From Orychophragmus violaceus (lineage: Eukaryota; Streptophyta; Magnoliopsida; Brassicales; Brassicaceae): DNA of 64,000 nucleotides. The stretch is from the NCBI GenBank assembly GCA_030180135.1, contig CM058230.1, positions 102,725,503 through 102,789,502 on the forward strand, read 5' to 3'. The notes under the pieces were generated by a model that worked only from the letters and a program-made list of their open reading frames with translations, ran no database searches and was not told the DNA's origin. Of the stretch, positions 32,375 through 42,975 are shown one piece after another. Each line of letters opens with the position of its first letter. The stretch's first letter is position 1. The position numbers and the translations under genes are program-made.

Positions 32375-33642
32375 TACTCTCCCTCTTGAAGAAGTTTCGA
32401 CCTCGAAACTATACAATCTGCACCAAGAGAAAGCAAGTTAGCCTTCATCCTGATTTGAGAGTCTAGAACCTTACAGTGATAGTTGTGTTTGTTGAGGCTC
32501 GGCTTGTGGTGTCTTGTTGTTTCATCTGGTGGTTCTTCCTTGATCAGAAATGAACCAATGACTTCTCTGCCATGCTTCTGACTGGTTGATTTGAGCTGTA
32601 AGTGTTTGGACCCTCCTTGTGTTGGTTGGTGGTCTTCTTTGTTCTCCATGGTATGATCTTGGTCCGACATCTTTTTCTCCATTGTGGAAGCTTCTTCTTG
32701 ATCCGTAATGATATCCTTAGCGCCTGGAACTTTCTCAACACTTTTGGAACTAGACAAGTGTATTAAAATGTCCTTTTTATTGTCACAAACAGACGAGGAT
32801 AATTGCATGATACTAGAATTGGAAGAATTAAAATCGGATCTAACTTGGTTATCCCTTTCTTCGTGGTTATTCGTTTTAGGTTCTAGAGATGTGTGGATTA
32901 CCAATTTTCTAGTTGGGCATGTTACAGCAAAATGACCTCCTTGGTGACACCTATAACATATCAGCTCTAACGAACTTTTAGGAGCAGAGCACTTACCTTG
33001 ATCCTTGACATGTTTGGAGCTTTTGTTTTGCACACATCTAGAAATCGGGTCTTCTCCGCTTGGTTCCTTTTGAAGGTAAGTGGTTTTTCTGGATTTTGCA
33101 AGACTCTGTGGTGAATATATCTCCCACATACTCCATTTTAAACTCTCCCACGTTCTGATCCTTGGCTCCTTATAGTACCATCGTTCATACTCTTCTTTCT
33201 CCCACCATTTTAGAGCTTCACCCGTGAGTTGTCCAAGAGAGATGGAAAGTTTGTAATCGGTGGGAATGGCATAACACCTAAAGTATTTTTCCATGTTTTT
33301 CTCCCATTGTAGGTAATCTTCTCCTTTTCCTGAAAACTCAAAAGATTTAGGCCCATAATATTCATAACCATCATATAAACATAACCTGATTTTGGATTTG
33401 ATGGTGGCTCGAAATGTGGTTCGGGCTAGGGAACTCCTTGGAATTTTTTGCGCGATATTTGGTGGTCTTCTTTCAGCTCGTCTTGTATTTCTCCATTGGT
33501 GGTCAGGTGGTTTCGGTTCAATTTCTTCATATCCATTCTCTTCTACCAATCGATCTCGCTCAATTCGATCTAAGGATTTGTCACACGATGAAAGTGTGGT
33601 TTGAATTGTATTGATCATGTCCAAGATGGCTTGCTGGCTCAT
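31678..33642 (-). CDS. TR-GAG-E Gag-like protein ending inside the LTR
   Basis: Open frame of 654 codons from an ATG at 33642. The N-terminal third matches a gypsy-type Gag: FSGKGEDYLQWEKNMEKYFR, ALKWWEKEEYERWY, WESLKWSMWEIYSP. A CCHC knuckle CYRCHQGGHFAVTC lies at about residues 229-242. The middle is charged and low complexity. From about residue 424 the frame runs into the 3' LTR, with two related segments (SNKSTCSRNLTHQG and SSKPTCFGNLTQQR). No enzyme motifs. Being open over 654 codons in a non-autonomous element suggests either recent origin or selection on Gag. The function of the LTR-coded tail is unknown. Confidence 0.85.
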   Translation of the reverse strand: MSQQAILDMINTIQTTLSSCDKSLDRIERDRLVEENGYEEIEPKPPDHQWRNTRRAERRPPNIAQKIPRSSLARTTFRATIKSKIRLCLYDGYEYYGPKSFEFSGKGEDYLQWEKNMEKYFRCYAIPTDYKLSISLGQLTGEALKWWEKEEYERWYYKEPRIRTWESLKWSMWEIYSPQSLAKSRKTTYLQKEPSGEDPISRCVQNKSSKHVKDQGKCSAPKSSLELICYRCHQGGHFAVTCPTRKLVIHTSLEPKTNNHEERDNQVRSDFNSSNSSIMQLSSSVCDNKKDILIHLSSSKSVEKVPGAKDIITDQEEASTMEKKMSDQDHTMENKEDHQPTQGGSKHLQLKSTSQKHGREVIGSFLIKEEPPDETTRHHKPSLNKHNYHCKVLDSQIRMKANLLSLGADCIVSRSKLLQEGEYDEDIKSSSIKEHGEDINQPTKILGEKQFEPIRDICTCLGAYLPNQEDLSNKSTCSRNLTHQGIITKWKCFKIIPDEEDMQVTTQTISKELAGDQLSLIGEYRSDQDESSSKPTCFGNLTQQRLSENWIRFKRNYGLKVIQLLNQAMLHFPYLESHKFGQHQTYLWQPGEFDKLIKTPLYTLLQRIRRILSFLYLPKLSRYKLTATFLVWTDFHLMLQQLVSHSIPLIFFSF

Positions 33643-33998
33643 GTCTTAAGGATTTTTTTTTTATACCTGGACACTAAAGAAGACAAACTCAGAATCCCTT
33701 CTAGGCTCAAGAAGAAAGAAAATGTTGAAAAGGAAAATGAAGAAGATAGTGAAATACGACAAAACTTGAAACAAGCAAATCCTCTTTTTTTTGAGTTTTC
33801 GTTCAAAATAGAACAAAAGCAATAGGAAGACAAAGCAAAACAATTTTATAGTTTTTTTTTTGGTTTTATTAAACAAATTAAACAAACAAACACAGTTTTT
33901 TTGATTTTTTTGATTTAGATGAAGAGAAATTTCAAAATTGAAAATAAAAAGAGATAAAGGTTGAAGAAATACAACCTGGATAGATAGGAGCTTTTGAA
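33643..33998 (-). other. TR-GAG-E leader
   Basis: Short, very A/T-rich leader between PBS and Gag with long T and A runs (33650-33960). No gene. Confidence 0.6.
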
Positions 33999-34010
33999 GC
34001 TCTGATACCA
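33999..34010 (-). other. TR-GAG-E primer binding site
   Basis: Minus strand TGGTATCAGAGC (initiator tRNA-Met type), five bases inside the 5' LTR end. Confidence 0.9.
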
Positions 34011-34015
34011 AATGA

Positions 34016-35026
34016 TGCAAGATTGGAATCACTCCAACTTATGATCACTCAATGACCAAGAGATTCCAAGCTTAATCTCGCGGAAGGTGGAAGCGATGAT
34101 AGAGATGGATGGTGAAGGAGATTGACTCACTCAATCAATGGCACGCCTAAGAGTATTGAATCACTCAAAACTCTTAAAACAGTGGGTTTCTATAGACTCA
34201 AAGTGAATCACACACTTAGTAATCTAAAGATAAGAACAATCTCTCAAGAACTCGGTCTTTGAAAGAAACAAGATACTTTACTAAATTCAATGATCAAGGG
34301 TGTCTTACAATGAGAACGAATGTGAGCTTATATGGGCTCAAAATACATCATATCTATGGTCTAAAAAGAGAAGAAAATCAATGGAATTGAATGAGAAACT
34401 AGCTGTTGAAGCATTAAGTGGAAATCTGTCCAAACAAGGAAAGTAGCCGTTAGCTTGTATCTTGAAAGCTTGGGAAGGTAGAGAAATGAGAGGATTCGCC
34501 TAATCCTCTGGAGTAGGGTGTATAGAGGTGTTTCTATAAGTTTATCAAACTCTCCTGGTTGCCATAAGTATGTTTGATGCTGACCAAACTTGTGAGACTC
34601 CAAATAAGGAAAGTGTAGCATTGCCTGGTTTAGAAGTTGAATAACTTTTAAACCATAATTCCTTTTGAACCGAATCCAATTCTCACTTAACCTCTGTTGA
34701 GTAAGGTTTCCAAAACAAGTTGGTTTAGAACTTGATTCATCCTGGTCCGATCTGTACTCTCCAATAAGTGACAGTTGGTCTCCAGCGAGTTTCTTGGAAA
34801 TTGTCTGAGTTGTAACTTGCATATCTTCTTCATCTGGAATGATTTTGAAACACTTCCACTTCGTGATGATTCCTTGATGAGTTAAGTTTCTGGAACAGGT
34901 TGATTTGTTGCTTAAGTCTTCCTGGTTGGGTAGATATGCTCCAAGACAGGTACATATGTCTCTGATGGGCTCAAACTGCTTCTCTCCAAGGATCTTGGTT
35001 GGTTGATTTATGTCCTCTCCATGCTC
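34016..35026 (-). repeat. TR-GAG-E 5' LTR
   Basis: Matches 31333-32343 with about three substitutions. The outer edge falls at CATGCTC next to CTTGA. Confidence 0.88.
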
Positions 35027-35031
35027 CTTGA

Positions 35032-35956
35032 GCTTGTTCCAGGCCAAGTTTTCGACGTTTTTGTCTTACCGGTTTATAAGTTGAGTCGACATTCAGTTCA
35101 TGACTGGTTACGTCGATATCGATCCCTTTCATGTCTGATGAGGACCAGGCAAAGGAGTCGACGTTCTGTTTAAGAAAAGAGATCAGATCGTTTTTAACTG
35201 GCTCTGATAGGTCGATTCCGATGCCGATAAGTCTTTCGGGATGAGCGTCGTCTATACAAACTTGAGTTGTGAGTTCCTTTGGAGGCCCTTTTAGGTTTGG
35301 GTCATTCGACCTTTTGGTTTGCATGGTGGCGAGCTCTTCCTCTTTCTGTAATTGCTACACGTGAGATTTCTTAATCTGCCTGCACCCGTTCATATATCAA
35401 TTGCGGGAAATCTTTTGATTTCCGTAGATGGTTTTTACCCCTTTCTGAGTTGGAAATTTTACACATTGATGGTAGGTCGAAGGTACCGCTTTAATGTCGT
35501 ATATCCACGGTCGACCCAAAATTGCGTTGTAGGGAGCTGGTCGATCTACTACGACGAACTCTGTCATTCTTCGAACTCCTCCAGCTATTACTGGGGCGAA
35601 GACAGAGCCCATTGAATATGTTGTTTCGCCAGCGAACCCTACCAATGGTGTATGTTCCTCGACGATCTCGGAGTCGTTGAACTCCATTTTTTGAATGCGT
35701 CGTAAAAGAGGACATCCATCGAGCTTCCTGTGTCGATCATTATCCTCGAGAGTTTGACATCTCCAACTACTAAACAAAAGAGGAGTGCATCATCGTGTGG
35801 TTTGTCAAGATTGCTCTTCTCGCTCTCGTGGAAAGTGATTTCGGGGTCTGGACCTAGCATTGGGATTTTCTCCCTTTGGGTCGGTCTCGACTCTTCTTTG
35901 AAGAGATTTGATTGAATCGACCGAGTCTGGCATAGTTTGGAGTCACCGAAGATCAA
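35032..35956 (-). pseudogene. Gypsy-D protease and start of RT
   Basis: Minus-strand fragments upstream of the TR-GAG-E insertion. About 35956-35640 is the aspartic protease with ALLFCLVVGDVKLSRIMIDT and the active site DTGSSMDVLF. 35640-35397 is the protease C-terminal part (FVVVDRPAPYNAILGRPW). 35324-35032 is the region leading to RT (NLKGPPKELTTQV, DVDSFAWSSSDM-like, KPVRQKRRKL). Frame changes near 35650 and 35350. Decayed but clearly Ty3/gypsy. Confidence 0.88.
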
Positions 35957-36333
35957 GTCAACTCGTTTAGGGGGTATGGCCCGTACACCCCCCCCCCCCC
36001 CCCGCAGAGACGAGGGAGATTGATTCGTGAGCGTAAACTCTTAATAGGAGTTGGGGGGCGGAGGTAGCGCCGAGCCTCCCGGGGTGCCACATAAGCTGAG
36101 CTCGCCGATAATAAATTTGACTCGCTTTCGCGACCCTTGTGGGAGGGCTTCGGGGGATTCCGGCTCCTTAGACCGTTCTCAATTGTTCTGAGAGGGTTTT
36201 TTTGGGTTTGACTCTTTGGTCTGTTTACTTTCCTTTTTGTTAGATGGAGTTTCCTCCTCGACTTATGATCCTTGTTTGTTTTCGAACTCTTGTTTTTGAG
36301 CCTCGGCTTTAGCTCGAGTATAGCAGTCTTCGG
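35957..36333 (-). other. Gypsy-D gag-protease link, includes a 16-base C run
   Basis: Mostly non-coding in this copy because of stops. The C run (35988-36003) may be a real expansion or an assembly artefact. CCHC-like residues CDFHNKKGHLTEDC are encoded just beyond, around 36300-36365. Confidence 0.6.
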
Positions 36334-38131
36334 TCAGGTGTCCTTTTTTGTTGTGAAAGTCACATAATTTATCATTGTCGAACTCGAATTTTTTCGATCT
36401 CTTCGGGCTCTCGATTGTATTAACGTTTCCGGATTTATGGGAATCCTTCTTTGAGTTCGAGTTCTGTGAGCCCGACGAGTTCTTTTGCTTTTGGTGCTTT
36501 TCTCTGAGGGCTGTGGTTTCGTCCTCGAGGTGAGCAAAGGCCGACGCGCGATGAAGGGCGTCATCGAGTGTTTGAGGTTCGCGGACCGTTATTTCCTCGT
36601 GGAATCTGGTTGAGAACCATAGCTACTTCGTCTCGTGGGTTCGCGATTTTGGACTTTATTTCCTTAAATCGGTCAATGTACGAGCGAAGTGTCTCATCGG
36701 GTTTTTGAGAGACGCCAAATAGAGCTGCCTCAGTGGTCTTTTCCTCGATAAAGACGGAGTATTGTTTGAGGAAAGCCGTCATGAACTAGGTGAAATTATC
36801 GATGGATCTTTCCTCCAGTCCGGCGAACCATTCTAGGGCGGAGCCCGATAGGTTTTCGGCAAAGAGCCTGCATAAAGCCGGCTCTCTTTCCTCGTCAGTA
36901 AGGTATACCCTTGCCATTGCTAGCCGGAATTCCCTGATATGGGCTTTCAGGTCTGATTTTCCAAAAAATTCTGGAAATTTTGTTTTCTTGATTTCCCGGA
37001 TTCTCGCAAAGGTGATCCGGTCTGTGAATGGCGTTTGTCGCGTTTCTTCGATCACTCGATCGATGTCGGGTGCCGCGCTCGTTGCCATGTGAACTTTTGA
37101 GCTCATACTGACGAACTGGGCCTTGGCCTGCTCGATGTATTGTCTTAGCATATCATGTTCGTCACCTGTTGTAGGCGAGAACTGTGCTTGTGCCTGATTC
37201 GACGTTTGTCTCGGGAAAACCGGATTGAGAAGATCGATTGTTGGAATCGGTCTTGTCTGGTCGATCTGTGACATTAGGAACTGTATCGTATTCGATCCGT
37301 TATGATGTCCCGAGCTCGAGGCGAAAGCAGAGCCTCCTAGTTGCCTCGGTCGGACATTGGAGTTACTCGGGAAAGGTGGTGGTCCGGGTAATGGCCGGTT
37401 TCCCAATCCGGTCGGATCTGTGACCATTGAACTCAAACCGAATGGAGTCAGTGACGCAATAGGGGTCGTTATAGGGCGGAAGCCACTATTCGACGTGCTA
37501 GCAAAATTTCCCAACGTTCCTGGGGGCGTTACCACTTGGGAAAAGTCCAAGCGTGTTCGCGGTGGAGGACTCATGAGGGGGGGGGGCACGGATCGTGCAT
37601 CGATCTACCTCCCTGGTTTTGGCTAGCGATCTCTTCGAGACGGGCGTTGATCCGCCGCTCTTGTTCATCGAGCTGCGTAGCCAGGGCGCGATTTGCAATT
37701 TCTTGGGACCGTGCGTTTACCTCGTTGCTTCTCGTTCGGTTTACCAACAGGCTCAACATCGAACGGATTTCAGCGAGGTCGTCCGGGCTTTGTCGCTGTG
37801 GAGCAGAAGGCAGTGGCGAGTTAGGCATGAGCGTTCCAAATCCGTCTCCTGAAGCAAGGGCGGAAACCGAATCGTTTCTCATCCATACCCAGTTCCTGCT
37901 CGGGTCGTTAGTTCCTGACAAAACATTTGTCGGAGTCTGGCTCATCGCGATTGTTTGAGCGACTGAGCCGGCTGGTACCGAAGTCGTGGAGACTGAGGCA
38001 GAGCTCGTCAACACGTCATCGGTCTGACCTATGGTTCTTACCCCAGTGGTGTTCTGAGGAACGTTGTCGACCGTTTGAGGGTGGTCAACTGGTGGTGTGG
38101 CGCTGGGAGAGCCAGATTGGTCGGGATTCAT
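36334..38131 (-). pseudogene. Gypsy-D gag
   Basis: Starts at ATG 38131 (MNPDQSGSPSATPP), with a long low-complexity N-terminal region. A frame change lies in a run of ten G near 37576-37586. The Gag core follows at 37589-36786 (KKTKFPEFFGKSDLKAHIREF, LFAENLSGSALEWFAGL) and a C-terminal core piece at 36782-36561 (AALFGVSQKPDETLRSYIDRF). A zinc-knuckle-type tail CDFHNKKGHLTEDC (CX2HX4HX4C) is near 36350. At least three frame breaks. Family and order are clear; no functional protein. Confidence 0.88.
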
Positions 38132-38190
38132 CTCGATCTATCGGATCTAGGATCTGATTCTTAAGACAGGAAAACTACAGATAGTCCCTT

Positions 38191-38202
38191 CAGTCGGCGC
38201 CA
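38191..38202 (-). other. Gypsy-D primer binding site
   Basis: Minus strand TGGCGCCGACTG, two bases inside the 5' LTR. A TGGCGCC start is common in Tat/Athila-type elements; I do not assign the tRNA. Confidence 0.75.
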
Positions 38203-38204
38203 AA

Positions 38205-38717
38205 TGTGAGATCGGAGATTCACACCAAGGATTTGTAATCGTGGATTTGGACTTTTGGATATAAAGATGGTATAGATTTCCTATGAATCAAAGACTTTAT
38301 TGAGATTGATCGTCGAGATAGAACAAACACAATCGAATAGAGAGTACAAAGTATGATAATCGAGCTATCTAGTCGAAGTGTTCTTGATTAGGGTTGGAAT
38401 GTCTTGAATGAGTCGACACTTCTTCTTTAAATAGTCTCGACTTTGATCCTCTTGTTCCGATATTTCGGCCTCGCCGTGATAAGGATCTCCGAGATTTGCG
38501 GGAATCAGTTGAACCGACGAAGACCAGGTTGTTCTACCTCTACATCGTCTCCTATCGAGCTCGAGTTCGATCACCTCTCAGCTCGGCGTTGTATGGGCTT
38601 TGTCCGGATGCTGGTCGTATGGGCCCAAAATGTATGATGGTCGATCTCTCTGTCTTGATTATGGATTGGGCTCATGATTATGGGCCGGATTTCTTAGAGG
38701 GAAATCCAGCACCAACA
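38205..38717 (-). repeat. Gypsy-D 5' LTR (513 bp)
   Basis: Right LTR, TG...CA, lacking 22 bp found in the left copy; followed by AGCCG (TSD). Confidence 0.93.
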
Positions 38718-39862
38718 AGCCGGCATCTCAAAACTGCAAGCATCTAAGTTCTCGGTAATAAAGAAGATCCATTGGAGCTGTTCTTTGCATTGATTAGACC
38801 AAAATATCTTGCACTTTGTCTAAGGTTATCGTCCTGGTGATAGATGCGATCAAATGAAAGTACTGGTCTTAGGCTAACACCTTGAAATTGTGTTTGTGCA
38901 TGGAAGGGGATACATGAGAAGATCAATTGGATCCTTGTCTCAAAAAGCTTGGGGAAATTTTGATTCTCTTTCCTTCATTTTACCTTCTCTGCATAGACCT
39001 CCTTAGTCACGCGATAGACTCTGAACTTGAAAGTACTTGTCTGATAAAGTACGTGTATTGACGCATACTTGTTCATAATTGTCTATATCTCTGTTAAGCT
39101 CATCTCACATGGCCATTGTAATGATGGATGATCAAATTTTAGAAAGCTTTCGTTTTTTTTTTCTCATTTCCAAAAGTATAGTAACAAAGCTGTTGCAGCT
39201 TAAAGATAAGGGACTATCCAATTTCTTTTAAAATGGAAATGACCGTCCGCTTTACTCACGAAACAAATTGTGATCACCCATTTGACTTGGTATAAGCATA
39301 TTAGCATACATCATTTGTTGCCCAAAATGGGGCAGCGACTATTGGAAAAGGTGTTTTTGTTTCTAGCGTTAGCGACAAGTAAACGCAAACACCACTGTCA
39401 TCAATCTGAGTGAGCAATTAAAGAAGAGGCTGAATGAAACATGAAAACAAAAATCCTCTTGGCTGATTATTGACTTCAAGCTAGCAAATTGTACAAACGA
39501 GACCATCCTAAACAGGAGATTATGGTTTCATGGTTTGACAAAACAACATTGCATCCCAAATTCACATGACTGACACATCCTTTCAACTAAAGCTCAATCC
39601 AAATAAGAGAACAATTTGAGAATATATCATTTCATCAAGATATGAACAATGTAGTTCTGAATTCTAGAAAACCAGAACTCGAATTGAATTGAAAGCCATT
39701 GCATTTTGTTCGAACACCTACGATCAACACCCTCAGCGAATGTAAAAATGAAGAATTTGGTTCTGAGCTCCAGAGACCTAGAAACTCGAAATGCATTACA
39801 ATCACAAGCAGAGACTTTGAAATTGAAAAATTTAGTCTTTGAATCGAAAAGAGTTGGTTTCG
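38718..39862. other. Native sequence between Gypsy-D and Copia-F
   Basis: Single-copy, AT-rich. A minus-strand frame of about 70 codons (about 38955-38744) includes RPVLSFDRIYHQDDNLRQSA and ends at a stop before the Gypsy-D junction. It reads like a coding fragment, but I do not recognise it and see no clear start. The rest, to 39862, shows no gene. A 7-bp inverted repeat GGTGTTT/AAACACC at 39350-39393 is too weak to call. Confidence 0.4.
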
Positions 39863-40033
39863 TATTAGAGTATGAATGTTGGTTAAATGATAAAACCGAA
39901 TCTAGGATTGTGGTTAGACTAAACCAGGGAAATATTTGTTGTATAAGAACGTTGTAACAGTTTTACAATTCATTAATGAGAATAACAGAATTCATTCCGA
40001 TCGTCTTCCTCCTTGAGCTCAGCTCAACTAACA
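39863..40033 (+). repeat. Copia-F 5' LTR (171 bp)
   Basis: Exact edges set by the TSD and by the PBS that follows at once. Confidence 0.92.
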
Positions 40034-40045
40034 TGGTATCAGAGC
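40034..40045 (+). other. Copia-F primer binding site
   Basis: TGGTATCAGAGC directly after the 5' LTR. Confidence 0.92.
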
Positions 40046-40211
40046 GTTGAGGCTCAAAATCCTCAACCGATCCACTTTCTTTTCTTCTTTCATTGATCTA
40101 ATTTCAATCGGCGACTCTCCCGATTGGAATCTTCTCTGTTCATTTGCAAATTACTCGATTCTTGATTATTCCGTCGGAATCGTTGTAATCGAAGCTCAAA
40201 ATCAATCGATA

Positions 40212-41740
40212 ATGGTGATCGGTCGTCGCAATCCACGGCGCCATGCCAAAATTGGCGGTTCCTCAGCTTTAAAAGCTGGCGGATCAACTCGACGGACTTC
40301 CATTCCCGAAGATTCGTCTTCATCAGACAATGACTTGTTATCTCCATCGGAGCTTCCTATCGATAGTATACATTCACCATACTATCTCACAAATGGTGAT
40401 AATCCAGGTCTTTCTATCACTTCTGAAATTTTGATGGATCGAACTATGACAACTGGAGCATAGGAATAACGATTGCCTTAGATGCTAAGAACAAGCTGGC
40501 TTTTGTTGATGGATCCATGCCTCGTCGTAGTGAATCTGATAGAAAATTCAGAATCTGGTCTAGATGTAACTCTATGGTTAAGTCTTGGATTTTGAAATCA
40601 GTTTCCAGTCAGATTCACAAGAGTATACTTCGATTCAGTGATGCATCCGAAATCTGGACAGATCTGTATACGCGATATCATATCACTAATCTTCCTCGCT
40701 CATATCAGTTAACTCAACAGATATGGTCTTTACAACAAGGTACAATGGATCTTGCTACCTACTATACTACGCTAAAGACACTTTGGGATGAGTTAGATAG
40801 TGCAAACTGTATCAAGATCTGTCGCCATTGTGACTGTTGTAATGCTATGGAGAAGAAGACAGAACATTCTAAGGTGATCAAGTTCTTGGCTGGATTGAAT
40901 GAATCCTATGCTGTAATCAAAAGCCAGATCATCATGAAAAAGAATGTACCAAATCTGTCTGAGATCTACAATCTTCTTGATCAAGATCATAACCAAAGAA
41001 GCATTACTCCGGTACACAATGCTACGGTTTTTCAAGTCACTGCTCCAGCACAAACAGTTGAACCACAGGCTGGTTTGGTGAATGCATCTCAGTCTAACTA
41101 TACTCAAAAGAAGAACAGACCAGTTTGTGCTCATTGCGGATACAATGGTCACACAGTCGATACTTGCTACAAAATCCATGGTTATCCTGTTGGATTCAAA
41201 CACAAAGGAAAACAACAGACTGACAAACAAACTTACACCAAAGGATCTGGTAATATGAAGCCAATGGTAGCACAAGTGGCCCTTAATGACTCTGCTCAGA
41301 CTACAGTCAATAACCTCACCAAAGATCAGATAGAAGGTGTACTTGCATATTTCAACTCGCTACAACCTCCTTCTGCTCAAGTGAATTGTATTGCTTCTAC
41401 TTCTGGTGGTTCCATCACTGCTCTACCTGGTATGACCTTCTCTAACTCTACTATACACTTCGTTGGTATATTAAGAGCAACAGGAAATACCTTAGGGACA
41501 GACTCTTGGATCATCGACAGTGGAGCTACACATCATGTGAGTCATGATAAAAAGTTATTTGTCGAGTTATCTGATTCCATGAACACATCAGTGACTCTAC
41601 CGACTAGTCTTGGAGTCAACATTGCTGGAATAGGCAGAATAAGACTGAACCATCATTTGACATTGAATAATGTCTTATATATACCTGATTTTAGGTTGAA
41701 TCTTCTGAGTGTAAGTCAGCTGACCAAAGGTTCACGCTGA
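40212..41740 (+). pseudogene. Copia-F Gag and protease start, one frameshift
   Basis: Probable start ATG 40212 (MVIGRRNPRRHAK). A single-base loss near 40430 moves the frame: the expected LDGSNYDNWSIGITIALD-type Gag core is encoded out of frame with the start. From there it is open to 41740. Motifs are a UBN2-like core (LTQQIWSLQQGTMDLATYY), a zinc knuckle CAHCGYNGHTVDTCYKIHGY, and a protease site WIIDSGATHHVS (DSG). It ends two codons after NLLSVSQLTK, at the internal deletion that removed the rest of protease/pre-integrase and integrase. Confidence 0.9.
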
Positions 41741-42336
41741 TGGCAGTCTAGAACGTTACAAGGCACGCCTTGTAGCAAAAGGCTACACACAACAAGAAGG
41801 GATATACTTTGTTGAAACATTCTCTCCTGTTGCCAAAATGACCACAGTCAAGACCTTATTAGCTGTTGCAGCTGCAAAAAGATGGAGTCTAACTCAATTA
41901 GATATCTCTAATGCCTTTCTCAATGGAGATTTAGATGAGGAGATATATATGAGATTGCCTCCTGGTTATACACCAAAAGATGGAGAACGGTTACCTTCTA
42001 ATCCAGTTTGTAGACTTCAGAAGTCACTTTATGGGTTGAAACAGGACTCTCGTCAGTGGTTTCTCAAGTTCAGTTCCACACTTTTAAGCCTGGACTTTCA
42101 GAAATCCAACTCTGACCACACTCTGTTCATCCGTAACAAGGCAGGTATCTATGTTGCTGTTCTTGTCTACGTAGATGATATCATAATTACTAGCAATGAT
42201 GATGATTCTGTAGATCAACTGAAGAAAGATCTTGCTATGGCATTTAAACTGCGAGACTTAGGTCCTATGAAGTACTTCTTAGGTCTTGAGATTGCTCGTA
42301 CCAACAAGGGTATATCTGTTTCTCAGAGGAAATATA
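41728..42336 (+). pseudogene. Copia-F RT, 5' truncated by deletion, 3' cut by Copia-G
   Basis: Starts abruptly at HADGSLERYKARLVAKGY, in a different frame from gag. It continues through FSPVAKMTTVKTLL, LDISNAFLNGDLDEEIYM, YGLKQDSRQWFLKF and the catalytic VYVDDIIITS to VSQRKY, where Copia-G is inserted (TSD ATATA). The reading frame resumes at 49714. Loss of about 2 kb of pol compared with full-length copia is an estimate from missing domains, not from a reference. Confidence 0.92.
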
Positions 42337-42974
42337 TGTTGGAATTGTGTCCAGTAATCTCGGTACTGTCTCTAGAAAGTAAGAGTATGTCAATGATCAG
42401 ACATAAGTCATATAATACTGGGGGTCATGATGGCTTGCTAGAGTCCGCTCATGATCTATAAGTCTTGGACTTATTGCCTTTATTATATGATCCCATATGG
42501 GTCACACGCCTAAGCTAACAGGAAAAATGTGTTGGAACGGCTTAGCAGAAGTACGACAAAAGTGCCAGGCATTTGTCGTACTAAGAGAGAAAGATTAATG
42601 GGTCTGATTAAATGGGATTTAATCAGATTGGTGTTTTGGGCCCATAAGCCCAAAAGGGAAAGAGAAGGCTTTTAATAAACTAAAAGCCAAATCTCTTTCT
42701 CCGAACCCTAGCCCCCAGCGCCGATTCTCCTCTCTCCCTGCGCCTCCCATCAGCTCGGTCTAGCAGCCGTTTTCTGTGATCGCGTGTGTGAACCTTTGGA
42801 GGATTCATCCCTCGGTGTATCTCTCTGATCTCTGACCTGTTCTATTCCTTCCGCTGCAACAAACAGGTAAAAGGTGAGATCATCAAATGTTTCTAATCAA
42901 GAGAACCTAGATCTGTATGTTTAGGCTGATATGAATCTGTGAATTACATCAGGATCAACTAAACAGTTCCTACA
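42337..42974 (+). repeat. Copia-G 5' LTR (638 bp)
   Basis: TGTTGGAATTG start, TTCCTACA end. Very similar to the Copia-B LTR over most of its length, including TCTAGCAGCCG and TTGGAGGATTCATC. Confidence 0.96.
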
Positions 42975-42975
42975 G

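Larger units (their letters stand above)
31333..35026 (-). mobile_element. TR-GAG-E: gag-only LTR element nested in the Gypsy-D RT
   Basis: LTR copies 31333-32343 and 34016-35026 (1011 bp shared) are flanked by CTTGA (31328-31332 and 35027-35031). Removing the element and one CTTGA restores the Gypsy-D frame (LGLEQAQ-AVNDEVD). tRNA-Met type PBS. The only coding region is a gypsy-like Gag with a zinc knuckle; no protease, integrase or RT. This matches the TR-GAG class of non-autonomous retrotransposons. About three substitutions separate the LTRs by eye, so it is fairly young. The upstream LTR may lack its outer 31 bp (see findings). Confidence 0.9.
23245..38717 (-). mobile_element. Gypsy-D: Tat-type Ty3/gypsy element with antisense gene, carrying nested TR-GAG-E
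   Basis: LTRs 23245-23779 and 38205-38717 start TGTGAGATCGG and end CACCAACA. The TSD is imperfect, AGCTG against AGCCG. Minus-strand order: gag, protease, RT, RNase H, second (archaeal-type) RNase H, integrase, then an unusually long region before the 3' LTR. This is gypsy order; the dual RNase H and the extra antisense gene are known for the Tat clade. About 11.8 kb without TR-GAG-E. The LTRs differ by several substitutions and a 22-bp indel. Coding regions have stops and frameshifts, so this copy is middle-aged and inactive. Confidence 0.93.

Noticed and set aside
39350..39393. Inverted repeat GGTGTTT/AAACACC as a possible hAT or MITE end
   Set aside because: Only 7 bp, no 8-bp target duplication and no second terminus found.
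42301..42461. Copia-F RT frame continuing past VSQRKYM (ELCPVISVLS...)
   Set aside because: Those residues are encoded by the Copia-G LTR; the true continuation is at 49714. The same LTR read gives a false frame at 55663-55887.
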